Shown: piece after piece, positions 1-8,171 of the stretch
How positions within the stretch are numbered: position 1 is the stretch's first letter
Layout of the letters: each line of letters starts with the position of its first letter
Assembly: GCF_000737515.1 (NCBI RefSeq)
Contig: NZ_CP006587.1
Location: 3,653,001 to 3,717,000, forward strand
DNA from: Hymenobacter sp. APR13
GTDB lineage: Bacteria > Bacteroidota > Bacteroidia > Cytophagales > Hymenobacteraceae
Reading direction: 5' to 3'
DNA length: 64,000 nt
The notes under the pieces: model-generated
Seen by the model: the letters and a program-made list of their open reading frames with translations, nothing else
The model's database searches: none
Told to the model about the DNA's origin: nothing
Program-made: the position numbers and the translations under genes

Positions 1-902
1 ACCTGCTCGAAAAAGGTCTGGAACTGGTAGCGGCCTTCCAGCAGGTCGGCGGCCAGCTCCTCCATGCCCATTTCCGGCAGGTGCTCCTCGCCCAGCTCAG
101 GCAGCACGTTGGAAATGTAGTCGGCAAAGACCTTGTTGGGCGAGATGATGAGCAGGTCCTTGGCGGCCATGGTTTCGCGGTAGCGGTAGAGCAGAAACGC
201 AATGCGGTGCAGGGCAATGGAGGTTTTACCCGAGCCGGCCACCCCCTGAATCACCATCACCGTGGCCTCCTCATTACGGATAACCGCGTTCTGGTCGCGC
301 TGAATGGTGGCGACGATGTTCTTCATCTTATCGTCGGAGGATTTGGCCAACTCCTGCTGCAGCACGTCGTCGTGGATGTTCACGTCGCTGTCGAGCAGGA
401 ACTCCAGGCGGCCGTCCCGGATCTTGTACTGTCGCTTCAGCTCGATGCGGCCCTGCACCGTGCCCGACGGCGTAGCGTACGACGCCTCGCCCAGCTCGAA
501 ATCATAGAACAGCGAGGAAATGGGCGCGCGCCAGTCGTAAATCAGGTTCTGGCGCTGCTGCTCATCAAAAAACGAATGCACCCCAATATACACCGGCACG
601 GCCGGCTGGTTTTTGGCGCCGAAATCGAGGCGGCCGAAGTAGGGCGACTGCACCAGCTTGAGCAACCGGCGCTTGCGGCCCACGGCGCCTTCGCCCGTGA
701 GGGCCATGCGGTTGATGGACTGGTCGGCGGCCACCATGTCGGCCTCGTCCATGCCCGACTGGTTTTCGTGGATGTACTCCTTTTTCTGGCGCAGCTCGGT
801 GGAGAACTGCTTCACGGCGTTGTCCACGCGGCGCACGGCCAGCGTGAGTTTCTCCTTGATTTCTTCCAGGTACTCTTTTTCTTCCTGTTCGGTAGCGTTC
901 AT
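1..902 (-). CDS. HelD-like UvrD/Rep-family helicase, N-terminal part
   Basis: Partial gene running off the left edge; about 300 N-terminal residues are readable from the ATG at 902. The start (MNATEQEEKEYL) leads into a charged helical arm, then a region containing RAPISSLFYDFELG, and a Walker A motif GVAGSGKTS followed by LHRIAFLLYRYR. This order (coiled-coil N-terminal arm, then a Rep-type ATPase domain) is typical of HelD-family proteins, which in Firmicutes and Actinobacteria release stalled RNA polymerase; Bacteroidota relatives are usually annotated simply as DNA helicases. It lies 86 bp downstream of the SulP gene on the same strand and could be cotranscribed. The ATPase C-terminal half is outside the window, so function rests on the N-terminal features. 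Confidence 0.85.
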   Translation of the reverse strand, partial: MNATEQEEKEYLEEIKEKLTLAVRRVDNAVKQFSTELRQKKEYIHENQSGMDEADMVAADQSINRMALTGEGAVGRKRRLLKLVQSPYFGRLDFGAKNQPAVPVYIGVHSFFDEQQRQNLIYDWRAPISSLFYDFELGEASYATPSGTVQGRIELKRQYKIRDGRLEFLLDSDVNIHDDVLQQELAKSSDDKMKNIVATIQRDQNAVIRNEEATVMVIQGVAGSGKTSIALHRIAFLLYRYRETMAAKDLLIISPNKVFADYISNVLPELGEEHLPEMGMEELAADLLEGRYQFQTFFEQ

Positions 903-988
903 CACGGGCTGCTGAAAATAGACTTCAAAGGTGCCATCAAAAGCCGGGCTGCCGAAGCGCCGGGCGTATTTTGCCGGAGCGGCGCCAG

Positions 989-2524
989 CTACTCGGCCGT
1001 TACCACGCGGTATTCGGGGTCTTCCTGAATGTTGACTTCGATGAGGGCGCCGGCGTTGCGCAGCAGCTGGCGGCAGTCGGGGCTGAGGTGGCGCAGGTGC
1101 AGGGTTTTGCCCAGGCGGTGGTAGCGCTCCGTGAGCTTGTGCAGCGCATCAATGCCCGACATATCGGCCACCCGGCTTTCGCGGAAGTCGATGACGACCT
1201 GAGTGGGGTCCTGCTGCACGTCGAACTTATCGGTGAAGGCCTGCACCGAGCCGAAGAACAGCGGCCCGTAGATTTCGTAGTGGCGGGTGCCGGCGGCGTC
1301 GGTGTGCTTGCGGGCCCGGATGCGCTTGGCGTTTTCCCAGGCGAACACCAACGCCGAAATCACCACGCCCAGCAGCACAGCCAGCGCCAGGTTCTGCGAC
1401 ACGGCCGTGACCAGCGTCACGAGCAGCATCACCAGCACGTCGGCGCGGGGCATGCGGCGCAGGATGCGTAGGCTGGCCCACTCGAAGGTGCCAATCACCA
1501 CCATAAACATCACGCCCACCAGCGCGGCCAGCGGCAGCTGCTCGATGAGCGAGGAGCCGGCCACCACAAACAGCGCCAGCGCCAACGCTGCCACCACGCC
1601 CGACAGCCGCCCGCGCCCCCTGGATTCCAGATTCACCATCGTCTGCCCGATCATGGCGCAGCCGCCCATGCCGCCGGTCAGGCCCGAGGCCACGTTGGCC
1701 AGGCCCTGGGCCACGCAGTCCTGGTTGCCGTGGCCGCGGGTGTCGGTCATTTCGTCCACCACGGTCAGGGTCAGCAAACTTTCGGTGAGGCCCACCAGCG
1801 CCATGATGACGGAGTAGGGCAGCACCAGCGCCAGCGTAGCCCAGGTCAGGGGCACCTGCGGCCAGTGCAGCGTGGGCAGCCCGCCCTTGATGGAGGCAAT
1901 ATCACCCACCGACTTGGTATCGAGGTTGCCCCCAATCACCAGCGCCGACACTATGATGATGGCCGCCAGCGAGGCCGGCACGGCCTTCGTGAGCTTGGGC
2001 AGCAGGTAGACGATGGCCATGGTGAGCGCCACCAGCCCGAGCATCAGCAGGAGCGGGGTGCCTTGCAGCCACTGATCCTCTCCACCCGCGCCGGGCACCT
2101 TGAACTGCTCCAGCTGGGCCATGAAGATGATGACGGCCAGCCCGTTGACGAAGCCGTACACCACCGGCTGCGGCACCAGCCGGATAAACTTGCCGAAACG
2201 CAGCAGCCCCACGGCAATCTGCAACACGCCCATCAGGGCCACGGCCAGGAACAGGTATTCCACGCCGTGCTGAGCCACCAGGGCCACAATGACGACGGCT
2301 ACCGAGCCGGCCGCGCCCGAAATCATGCCCGGCCGACCGCCGAAGATGCTCGTGATAAGGCAGATGATGAAGGCCGAGCCGATGCCCACCAGCGGGCTGA
2401 TGTGGGCCAGCAGCGCGAAGGCCACCACTTCCGGCACCAGGGCCAGCGCGGTGGTCAGGCCGGCGAGAATTTCGTTTTTGACGTTGATTTTGTACTGAGC
2501 CAGATAGGGCAGAACCTGAAACAT
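989..2524 (-). CDS. SulP-family anion transporter with C-terminal STAS domain
   Basis: A 511-residue membrane protein when read from the ATG at 2524; an in-frame TTG at 2554 would add ten residues but lies inside a leader hairpin, so ATG is preferred. Residues 10-390 hold about ten to twelve hydrophobic segments, including the SulP-type stretches EILAGLTTALALVPE and RPGMISGAAGSVAVV. The last 90 residues form a STAS domain (VVIDFRESRVADMSGIDAL). SulP proteins move sulfate, bicarbonate or related anions, often with sodium or protons; the short length and single STAS domain resemble BicA-type bicarbonate or sulfate carriers, but the substrate cannot be read from sequence. Confidence 0.9.
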   Translation of the reverse strand: MFQVLPYLAQYKINVKNEILAGLTTALALVPEVVAFALLAHISPLVGIGSAFIICLITSIFGGRPGMISGAAGSVAVVIVALVAQHGVEYLFLAVALMGVLQIAVGLLRFGKFIRLVPQPVVYGFVNGLAVIIFMAQLEQFKVPGAGGEDQWLQGTPLLLMLGLVALTMAIVYLLPKLTKAVPASLAAIIIVSALVIGGNLDTKSVGDIASIKGGLPTLHWPQVPLTWATLALVLPYSVIMALVGLTESLLTLTVVDEMTDTRGHGNQDCVAQGLANVASGLTGGMGGCAMIGQTMVNLESRGRGRLSGVVAALALALFVVAGSSLIEQLPLAALVGVMFMVVIGTFEWASLRILRRMPRADVLVMLLVTLVTAVSQNLALAVLLGVVISALVFAWENAKRIRARKHTDAAGTRHYEIYGPLFFGSVQAFTDKFDVQQDPTQVVIDFRESRVADMSGIDALHKLTERYHRLGKTLHLRHLSPDCRQLLRNAGALIEVNIQEDPEYRVVTAE

Positions 2525-2551
2525 AAACAGCTGAGAATTGACGGGTTTGGG

Positions 2552-2591
2552 CAAAACAAAAGCCGCCCACTTCCGGGCAGGAAGCGGCGGC
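2552..2591 (-). promoter_or_regulatory. hairpin plus T-run in the SulP leader (possible attenuator)
   Basis: On the minus strand a stem with arms GCCGCC/GGCGGC and an inner GGAA/TTCC helix is followed directly by TTTTGTTTT, then after about 25 nt by the SulP ATG. No minus-strand gene that needs a terminator is convincing upstream, so this intrinsic-terminator-like element sits in the SulP 5' leader and may attenuate it. Confidence 0.4.
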
Positions 2592-2666
2592 GCAGGGTAA
2601 GCAGGCCAGTCCTCAGGGTGGGGTGAGCTTGAACGTATAGAGTGGGGTAAGGCGCATAAGCAGGGG

Positions 2667-2674
2667 CAAAGGTA
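2667..2674 (-). promoter_or_regulatory. candidate -7 box upstream of SulP
   Basis: The minus strand reads TACCTTTG, a perfect match to the Bacteroidota -7 consensus TAnnTTTG. It would start a leader of about 135 nt that contains the hairpin at 2552-2591. No clear -33 TTTG is seen at normal spacing, so this is tentative. The rest of 2525-2872 shows no supported gene. Confidence 0.35.
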
Positions 2675-2872
2675 CGAACGGAGGCGGGTACGCGCCAGCG
2701 CGAAGGTGGCCGGTGGCCGCAGCCGCCCCGCTGCCGGGATAATTAAGCGTACCTTGGAGGAAAGGCCTGCCCCGGTGGGGCGTTGGGCCGCTGCCGTCTG
2801 CCGCGCTGTGCAGGTTGGCGCTACCTTCTCGCTCCATTGTCTGGTGGGGCGCCCCAGCTACGGGTTTCCCTC

Positions 2873-3130
2873 ATGTCTGCCTTCTACCAGCCCACGGCCG
2901 AGCTGCTGCTCGCGCTGGGCTTCACGCGCTTCGCCTCGCCGCCCCGCCAGGCCCGCTTCAGCCGCCCCAGCGCCTGCGGCCTCGAAACCATCGTGCTCTA
3001 CGACGACGGCGAGCTGACCCTGCTCGAAAACGTGGACAGCCAGCTGCTCTACAGCTTCCAGGGCCGGCTGGCCTCAGAGGCCGAGTTCCGGGTGCTGCTG
3101 CGTCAGGTGAACTGGGCCGCGGAAGGGTAG
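2873..3130 (+). CDS. small hypothetical protein (85 aa)
   Basis: I do not recognise this protein. The frame is open from 2783, but the ATG at 2873 (MSAFYQPTAELL) gives a compact soluble protein with the phrase LLALGFTRF near its start, a middle strand-rich stretch (ETIVLYDDGELTLLE) and a helix-like end. Codon use (GC-rich third positions) matches neighbouring genes. It precedes another small protein at 3272 on the same strand, whose start also has an LGF motif; the two may be related or functionally linked, but that is a guess. No signal peptide or membrane segment is visible. Confidence 0.55.
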   Translation: MSAFYQPTAELLLALGFTRFASPPRQARFSRPSACGLETIVLYDDGELTLLENVDSQLLYSFQGRLASEAEFRVLLRQVNWAAEG

Positions 3131-3137
3131 AGGGGCG

Positions 3138-3262
3138 TAGTTGTCAGTTGCTCGTTGTCAGTTGTCAGGGCTGAGGCCGGCTGCAATCGATGATAGCCAG
3201 CCAACACGCGCCAACAGCTGCTGACAACTAAAAACTGACAACTGACAACGAAAAACTAACAA
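3138..3262. repeat. inverted repeat of TTGTCAGTT type
   Basis: The left side carries GTTGTCAGTTG and TTGTCAGTTGTCAG, and the right side carries CTGACAACT and ACTGACAACTGACAAC. These can fold on each other across the gap between the two small genes. A similar short inverted pair occurs at 59430-59469, so this is one interspersed repeat family. Confidence 0.6.
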
Positions 3263-3271
3263 CTAAGCACC

Positions 3272-3613
3272 ATGAACGACCTGTATCTGCGAAGCCTCGG
3301 CTTTGCCCCCACCGACCCGGCGCAGGGCGCCAGCCGCCCCCCCTTCAGCGACGCCTGGCGCTACCAGCACGACCAGCTGGCGCAGGATGGCGCCAGCCTG
3401 TTCATCGAGCACCCGTTTGGGGTGGGCCGCTGCCGCCTCAGCGCGCTGGTCGCCCCGCTGGATGCCCACGACGTGTTTGCGGATATGCCGCTGGACGACC
3501 GCCAGGCGCTGGAAACGGCCATGGCTGCTTTCTATGCCGCCCACGGCGGCGTAGGTGCTACGGCCGAAGTGTTCGAGCCTCACCAGTATCTGCCCTACCG
3601 CCGCCAACGCTAA
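3272..3613 (+). CDS. small hypothetical protein (113 aa)
   Basis: Unrecognised soluble protein starting MNDLYLRSLGF just after the inverted repeat at 3138-3262. It has a mixed alpha/beta look: a central segment (ASLFIEHPFGVGRCRL) resembles a beta-hairpin, followed by a helix (DDRQALETAMAAFYAAHG). No signal peptide, membrane helix or catalytic motif is seen. Coding character is good: GC-rich third positions and no rare codons. A hairpin at 3630-3683 follows the stop. Its only visible association is the 85-aa gene upstream on the same strand. Confidence 0.6.
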   Translation: MNDLYLRSLGFAPTDPAQGASRPPFSDAWRYQHDQLAQDGASLFIEHPFGVGRCRLSALVAPLDAHDVFADMPLDDRQALETAMAAFYAAHGGVGATAEVFEPHQYLPYRRQR

Positions 3614-3629
3614 CAGCGAGCCACGCATG

Positions 3630-3683
3630 AGCCGGCCCGGTTTCCGCTGCTGCCTTCGGGTGGCGGCGGGAGCCGGGCCGGCT
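3630..3683 (+). terminator. stem-loop after the 113-aa gene
   Basis: An 11-bp inverted repeat AGCCGGCCCGG / CCGGGCCGGCT encloses a loop that can itself pair partly. It lies 17 bp after the stop at 3613 but has no T-run, so it may be a factor-dependent or weak terminator. The remaining 3684-3829 shows nothing else I can support. Confidence 0.45.
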
Positions 3684-3829
3684 TGTGTGTGCTAGGCGCA
3701 GGCCAGAGCTGACCAAGGCCTCTGAAGCTACAACATGGCAATACCTAAATATTTAGCCTGGGATGCGGCTCTGATTCAGCACAGAATCTCTATGTTTAGC
3801 CCTTGGTTTCCTGTTCCAGCCTTTCCACT

Positions 3830-5533
3830 ATGCCCACATCCTTTACTTCCTTTCCCAAAGCCCGCACTCCGCTGCTGCGGGCTCTGCAGCAGGCCTTTGG
3901 CCTAGCCACGCTGGCCAATGAGCCGGGCGCGCCGTCGGCAGAAGTCTTAGCCGACCTAGCCACCAGCCAGAGCCGCCGCGACTTCATGGCGGCCACCGCC
4001 AAAATGGGCCTGCTGGTAGGGGCCGGGGGCCTGCTGGCAGCCTGCGAAGCGCCCGTGGTAGAGCCTGCAGCACCTGCTGGTCTGGCTGCCGGTTTCGATG
4101 CCCAGAATCCGCAGCCGCGCATCGTGGTGGTGGGCGCGGGCTTGGCGGGCCTCAACTGCGCGTATCAGCTGCGCAAGGCCGGCCTGCGGGCCGATGTGTA
4201 TGAAGCCAGCAACCGCGCCGGCGGCCGCATTTTCACGGCCACCGGCCTGATGGCGCCAGGCCTGACCACCGAGCTGGGGGGCGAGTTCATCGACAGCGGG
4301 CACCGCGACATGCTGGAGCTGGCCCGGGAGTTTGGGCTGCCGCTCTACGACGTGGAAGCCCCCAGCGAAACCGTGCTACGCAAGGATGCCTACTACTTTG
4401 GGGGCCAGCAGTACACGGTGGCGCAGGTGATTGAGGCCTTCCAGCCCTACGCCCGCCAGATTGGGGCCGACTGCCGCTCGCTGCCCGGCACCATCACCTA
4501 CGACAACCTGTCGGCCGCCGCCGCCCGCTTCGACCAGCTGTCCATTGCCGGCTACTTCGACTCGATTGGGCTGACCGGGCTGGTACGCACGCTGCTGGAT
4601 GTGGCCTACGTGACCGAGTATGGGCGCGAAGTGAGCGAGCAGACGGCCATCAACTTTCTGTGGCTGTTCTCAGCCGATACGCACAAGGGCACCTTCGACA
4701 TCTTCGGCATCAGCGACGAGCGGTACAAGATTCAGGGCGGCAACCAGCGCCTCACCGATGCCATGGCGCAGCAGCTCAGCGGCCAGCTTACGCTGCAGCA
4801 CAAGCTGCTGGCCGTGGCGCAGCCGGCAGCCGGCGGCGAGTACCAGCTCACCTTCGAGCAGGCCGGCGGCCGCCAGGTGCAGATTGCCGCCGACTACGTG
4901 GTGCTGACGCTGCCCTTTACGGTATTGCGGCAGGTGCAGCTGCTGGTAGCGCTGCCCGCCTGGAAAACCAACGCCATCCGCAACCTGGGCTACGGTACCA
5001 ACGCCAAGCTGTTTCTGGGGTTCAATGGCCGCCCCTGGCGCACCGACGGCTACACCGGCTACATCTTCTCCGACACGCCCGTGCAGAGTGGCTGGGACTC
5101 GGGGCAGCTGCAGCCCACGGCGCAGTCGGCTTATACGGTGTACCTGGGCGGGCAGGAAGGCGTGCGGGTAGGCACCGGCTCGGCGCAGTCGCAGGTGAGC
5201 CGGTATCTGCCGGTGCTGGAAGCCGCGTGGCCAGCCACGCGCGGGCGCTACAACGGGCGGGTGGAGCGGATGCACTGGCCCACGCACCCCTACACGCTGG
5301 CCAGCTATGCCTGCTACCGGCCCGGGCAGTACAGCACCATTGCGGGGGCCGAAGGCCGGCCGGTAAGCAACCTGTACTTCGCCGGGGAGCATTGCAGCGC
5401 CTGGTACCAGGGCTACATGAACGGCGCCGCCGAAACCGGCCGCCTGGCCGCCGACGGCCTGCGGGCAGCGTTGCGCGGCAACAGCACGGCGCTGCACCGC
5501 CGCCTGCGCCAGCGCGAGCAGGCCCTGGTATAG
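3830..5533 (+). CDS. flavin monoamine oxidase family protein, Tat/lipoprotein signal
   Basis: A 567-residue FAD enzyme read from the ATG at 3830 (the frame opens at a TTG at 3803). Residues 48-52 are SRRDF, a twin-arginine motif, followed by a hydrophobic stretch ending in LLAAC, where Cys72 fits a lipobox; the protein is thus probably exported folded and perhaps lipid-anchored. The dinucleotide-binding motif VVVGAGLAGL is near residues 99-108, followed by EASNRAGGRI, and the C-terminal FAD-contact region is YFAGEHCSAWYQGYMNGAAETG. Monoamine oxidases of this family oxidise primary amines with release of peroxide and ammonia. The substrate is unknown. A strong terminator follows 25 bp after the stop. 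Confidence 0.85.
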   Translation: MPTSFTSFPKARTPLLRALQQAFGLATLANEPGAPSAEVLADLATSQSRRDFMAATAKMGLLVGAGGLLAACEAPVVEPAAPAGLAAGFDAQNPQPRIVVVGAGLAGLNCAYQLRKAGLRADVYEASNRAGGRIFTATGLMAPGLTTELGGEFIDSGHRDMLELAREFGLPLYDVEAPSETVLRKDAYYFGGQQYTVAQVIEAFQPYARQIGADCRSLPGTITYDNLSAAAARFDQLSIAGYFDSIGLTGLVRTLLDVAYVTEYGREVSEQTAINFLWLFSADTHKGTFDIFGISDERYKIQGGNQRLTDAMAQQLSGQLTLQHKLLAVAQPAAGGEYQLTFEQAGGRQVQIAADYVVLTLPFTVLRQVQLLVALPAWKTNAIRNLGYGTNAKLFLGFNGRPWRTDGYTGYIFSDTPVQSGWDSGQLQPTAQSAYTVYLGGQEGVRVGTGSAQSQVSRYLPVLEAAWPATRGRYNGRVERMHWPTHPYTLASYACYRPGQYSTIAGAEGRPVSNLYFAGEHCSAWYQGYMNGAAETGRLAADGLRAALRGNSTALHRRLRQREQALV

Positions 5534-5558
5534 CGGCATGCTGTTCTGTGCGGTCTGA

Positions 5559-5608
5559 CTACCTACAACAAGGGTCCCGGCATGTGCCGGGACCCTTGTT
5601 GTAGGTAG
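5559..5608. terminator. perfect 24-bp palindromic hairpin
   Basis: Arms at 5559-5582 and 5585-5608 are fully complementary with a two-base loop; the core reads AGGGTCCCGGCA. It lies between convergent genes (amine oxidase and the DUF3592-like gene) and could terminate from either side. Confidence 0.7.
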
Positions 5609-5660
5609 TGGGCTGATGGCTCGGGAATGGAACAACGGTAGCGCGGTAACCCCATGCAGG

Positions 5661-6011
5661 CTACCGCAGCAGCAGGCCCAGCCGGCTGAGAATAACGAAC
5701 TGCTCGGGGGCGGGGGCCGGGTAGCGCACGGTTACCTTCTGGCCGGTGATGAAGCGGGCGGCGCGGCACTTGCGGTGGCAGCGCAGCGTGAGCCACTGGC
5801 CCTGCCGGCCCTGAAAGCGCACCACCGGAAACTCTTCCAGCCAGCGCTGGGCGTCGGTTTCGAGGGCCACGATGGTGCCCTCGGCGACGATGCTGGCGGG
5901 GGCGGTGGCCGAGCCAGGGCGGTAGCGTTGCCAGAGCCAGCGCAGCACCCAGCCCGCAATGGCCAGGTGCGCCAGCGCCAGGGCGCCGGATACTAGGGGG
6001 AAGGTCGTCAT
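5661..6011 (-). CDS. DUF3592-like small membrane protein (116 aa)
   Basis: Read from the ATG at 6011 (MTTFPLVSGALALAHL); an upstream in-frame start at 6056 is less likely. One N-terminal membrane helix is followed by a soluble beta-rich domain with EGTIVALETDAQRWLEEFPVVRF and a late segment GQKVTVRYPAPAPEQFVI. The pattern 'modify sequence - PVVRF - G - VTV.Y.P' is shared with the proteins at 11405-11830 and, more distantly, 17541-17921, and fits DUF3592 proteins. Their role is unknown. Convergent with the amine oxidase gene. Confidence 0.6.
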   Translation of the reverse strand: MTTFPLVSGALALAHLAIAGWVLRWLWQRYRPGSATAPASIVAEGTIVALETDAQRWLEEFPVVRFQGRQGQWLTLRCHRKCRAARFITGQKVTVRYPAPAPEQFVILSRLGLLLR

Positions 6012-6109
6012 CGGGCAGAAAGCTTGGAGGCCAATGGGGTATTCTGCGCGCAGCAATGCTGCTACAAGATAACAGAATTGGGGCCTTGTGATTTAGGCTC
6101 TTACGAGGG

Positions 6110-6347
6110 CCTCACCCCCCGGCCCCCTCTCCCGTGGAGAGGGGGTGCCAGGCGACGTTTGGGACAACGAGTAACCTCACCCCCCGGCCCCCTCTCCCGT
6201 GGAGAGGGGGTGCCAGGCGACGCTCGGGCAACGAGTGGCCTCACCCCCCGGCCCCCTCTCCCGTGGAGAGGGGGAGCCGGACGACGTTGGGCAACGATTG
6301 GCCTCACCCCCGGCCCCCTCTCCCGTGGAGAGGGGGTGCCAGGCGAC
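6110..6347. repeat. four tandem copies of the CCCTCTCC/GGAGAGGG palindromic repeat
   Basis: Copies at 6110-6156, 6175-6221, 6239-6285 and 6302-6347, spaced about 64 bp. Each has CCTCACCCCC, then CCCCCTCTCC-CGT-GGAGAGGGGG, then GCCAGGCGAC or a near copy; the linkers (gttgggcaacgagt-like) are also similar, so whole 64-bp units were duplicated. Single copies of the family occur at 7323, 7387, 9497, 13968, 14069 and 18473. Six-frame reading creates proline-rich spurious ORFs here. Confidence 0.9.
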
Positions 6348-6393
6348 AGTTGGAGGGACAGGAGCTTATGGTTGGGACTCTTGCTATGCCTAT

Positions 6394-7224
6394 TTACTCG
6401 AAGACGATGGTGCGGTTGCGGTGGACGAAGACCTGCTCGCGGAATACCAGGGTGAGGGCGCGGGCCAGGGTGATTTTCTCGACGTCGCGGCCGGCCTGGG
6501 CCATGTCGAGGGCGCTGTGGGTGTGGTCGGTGGGGATGACGCTTTGGGTGATGATGGGGCCCTGGTCGAGCTGGTCGGTGACGAAGTGGGCGGTGGCGCC
6601 GATGCTTTTCACGCCGCGGGCGTAGGCCTGGGCGTAGGGGCTGGCCCCTACGAAGGCCGGCAGGAAGCTGTGGTGGATGTTGATGAGGCGGGCCGGGAAG
6701 TGGGCCACAAACTCGGGCGAGAGGATGCGCATGTAGCGGGCCAGCACCACGTAGTCGGGGTTGTAGGCGTCGATTTGCTGGAGCACGGCGGCTTCGTGGG
6801 CCTCGCGGGAGAGGCCTTCGGCACTGAGGTGGTGGTAGGGCACGCCGAGGCGCTCGGTGAGGTCGCGCAGGTTATCGTGGTTGCTGATGACGGCCAGCAC
6901 CTGGGCCTGCAGCTGGCCGAAGAAGTGGCGCAGCAGCAGCTCGGAGAGGCAGTGGTGCTCTTTGGTGGCCATGAGCACGATGCGGCGGGGCCGGTCGTCG
7001 CGGAGGCGGATGGTGGCGTGGGGCAGGGCGGTTTGCAGGTCCAGGAGCAGGCGGGCGGGCTCGCAGGGGCCTTCGAGCTCGGTGCGCATGAAGAAGTGGT
7101 GGTCGTGGCGGTCGACGAACTCGCCGTTGCGCAGGATGTTGAGGCCGTGGCGGTAGAGCACTTCGGTGATGCGGTACACCAGGCCCGGCTCGTCGGGGCA
7201 GTTGATGAGGAGGTAGTGGGTCAT
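6394..7224 (-). CDS. purU: formyltetrahydrofolate deformylase
   Basis: A 276-residue enzyme read from the ATG at 7224; the open frame extends upstream only through repeat sequence. It hydrolyses 10-formyl-THF to formate and THF, feeding formate to purine synthesis and balancing the one-carbon pool. Residues 1-80 are an ACT domain (LLINCPDEPGLVYRITEVL) and residues 85-276 a formyltransferase domain with the active-site segment INIHHSFLPAF near residue 180 and QLDQGPII near 219, giving the Asn-His-Asp set of this family. Length matches the family. The gene is flanked on both sides by CCCTCTCC-type repeats. Confidence 0.93.
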   Translation of the reverse strand: MTHYLLINCPDEPGLVYRITEVLYRHGLNILRNGEFVDRHDHHFFMRTELEGPCEPARLLLDLQTALPHATIRLRDDRPRRIVLMATKEHHCLSELLLRHFFGQLQAQVLAVISNHDNLRDLTERLGVPYHHLSAEGLSREAHEAAVLQQIDAYNPDYVVLARYMRILSPEFVAHFPARLINIHHSFLPAFVGASPYAQAYARGVKSIGATAHFVTDQLDQGPIITQSVIPTDHTHSALDMAQAGRDVEKITLARALTLVFREQVFVHRNRTIVFE

Positions 7225-7322
7225 GGCGGATCGGCAGGGGAAAGGCGGCCGCAAGGATAGGAATAGATCGGGAGAATAGGGCCTTACTCCTGGTTGCCGC
7301 TTCTGATGATGTTGGGCAGTGG

Positions 7323-7432
7323 CCTCACCCCCCCGGCCCCCTCTCCCGTGGAGAGGGGGTGCCAGTCGACGGTGGGCAGCGGTGGGCCTCACCCCCCGGC
7401 CCCCTCTCCGGTGGAGAGGGGGAGCCAGGCGA
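7323..7432. repeat. two copies of the CCCTCTCC/GGAGAGGG repeat
   Basis: Copies at 7323-7370 and 7387-7432 have the same core palindrome and direction as the array at 6110-6347. Here they lie upstream of purU, in the purU promoter-side gap. Confidence 0.85.
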
Positions 7433-7444
7433 TGGTGGGCGGTT

Positions 7445-7546
7445 GTAGAGACGCGACACTTCGCGTCTTGTCGTTGAGCGACTGAGGCCGAATGAGGGGG
7501 CAAAACAACGTCAGCAACGACGAGACGCAAAATATTGCGTCTCTAC
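7445..7546. repeat. GTAGAGACGCG-type inverted repeat pair
   Basis: Left arm from 7445 (GTAGAGACGCGACACTTCGC...) and right arm 7515-7546 (...ATTGCGTCTCTAC) are imperfect inverted copies of one roughly 32-bp element. The same family appears as a perfect pair at 20781-20886 and a degenerate pair at 30964-31071. Confidence 0.8.
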
Positions 7547-7552
7547 GGGAGC

Positions 7553-8044
7553 TTAGTTCGCTACAGAAACAGGAACGGGCTGGGGCTGGGGCGGCGTGGG
7601 GGCGTGGTGCCAGACGTGCTGGAGCTGGGGCAGGGCGGAGGCGCGGGCTTCGCCGAGCGACCAGTCGAGGGCGCTTTCGATGTTGGCGAAGAACTGGATG
7701 TCGTAGTGGATGAAGTGGCGGCTGACGCGGATGAGGCTTTCCACGACCATCTGGTTGTACATGTTGCTGGTGGGCAGCACGAGGGCAATCTGCTGGATGG
7801 CGGGCACGGACACGCGCGGCAGCCAGGTAGTAGTGAGCCAGAACTGTTCTTCCAGGCCGAGGTTGGGGAGCTGGTGCAGGTCGAGGATGGCGCTGTGGAC
7901 GGTACCCTGCTCTACGAGCTGGGCTACTTGGTTCATGCTGGCCCGGAAGTGGCGGAGGCCGGGTTGCGTGGGGTGCCACTGGAAGCGGAGCAGGTGGAGG
8001 TCGGGCTCATACTGGGCCCGGATATCGTGTAAGCGTAGAATCAT
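7553..8044 (-). CDS. hypothetical protein (163 aa), STAS/SpoIIAA-like fold possible
   Basis: Unrecognised soluble protein starting MILRLHDIRAQYEPDLHLLRFQWH. The alternating strand/helix pattern, with an early beta-rich part, a helix spanning SMNQVAQLVEQG, a strand SAILDLHQLPN and a later IALVLPTSNMYN, resembles small proteins of the STAS/SpoIIAA-like type found in Hymenobacter genomes, but no diagnostic motif is present. It ends in a proline-rich tail. The gene stops 6 bp before the GTAGAGACGCG repeat. Function unknown. Confidence 0.55.
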   Translation of the reverse strand: MILRLHDIRAQYEPDLHLLRFQWHPTQPGLRHFRASMNQVAQLVEQGTVHSAILDLHQLPNLGLEEQFWLTTTWLPRVSVPAIQQIALVLPTSNMYNQMVVESLIRVSRHFIHYDIQFFANIESALDWSLGEARASALPQLQHVWHHAPTPPQPQPVPVSVAN

Positions 8045-8171
8045 AGAGCACCAAAATGTGGCGTTGCGGGGTGTTGGCAGAGAAAGGGGCTACAAGGTAC
8101 GGGGGCGGCGGTGGTAGTGGATTCGGGGGCGGCCTGGTTTCCTGTGTTGCGGCCTGTGCTTATCGGTAGGT

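Noticed and set aside
2613..2837. 74-aa minus-strand ORF upstream of SulP
   Set aside because: Low-complexity, spans the presumed SulP promoter and leader, no family.
6110..6347. CRISPR array
   Set aside because: Units are long palindromes with near-identical linkers rather than short repeats with unique spacers, and no cas gene is in the window.
6024..7260. Proline/glycine-rich ORFs across the repeat array on the plus strand
   Set aside because: They only translate the repeat and the antisense of purU; the same phrases appear in every copy.
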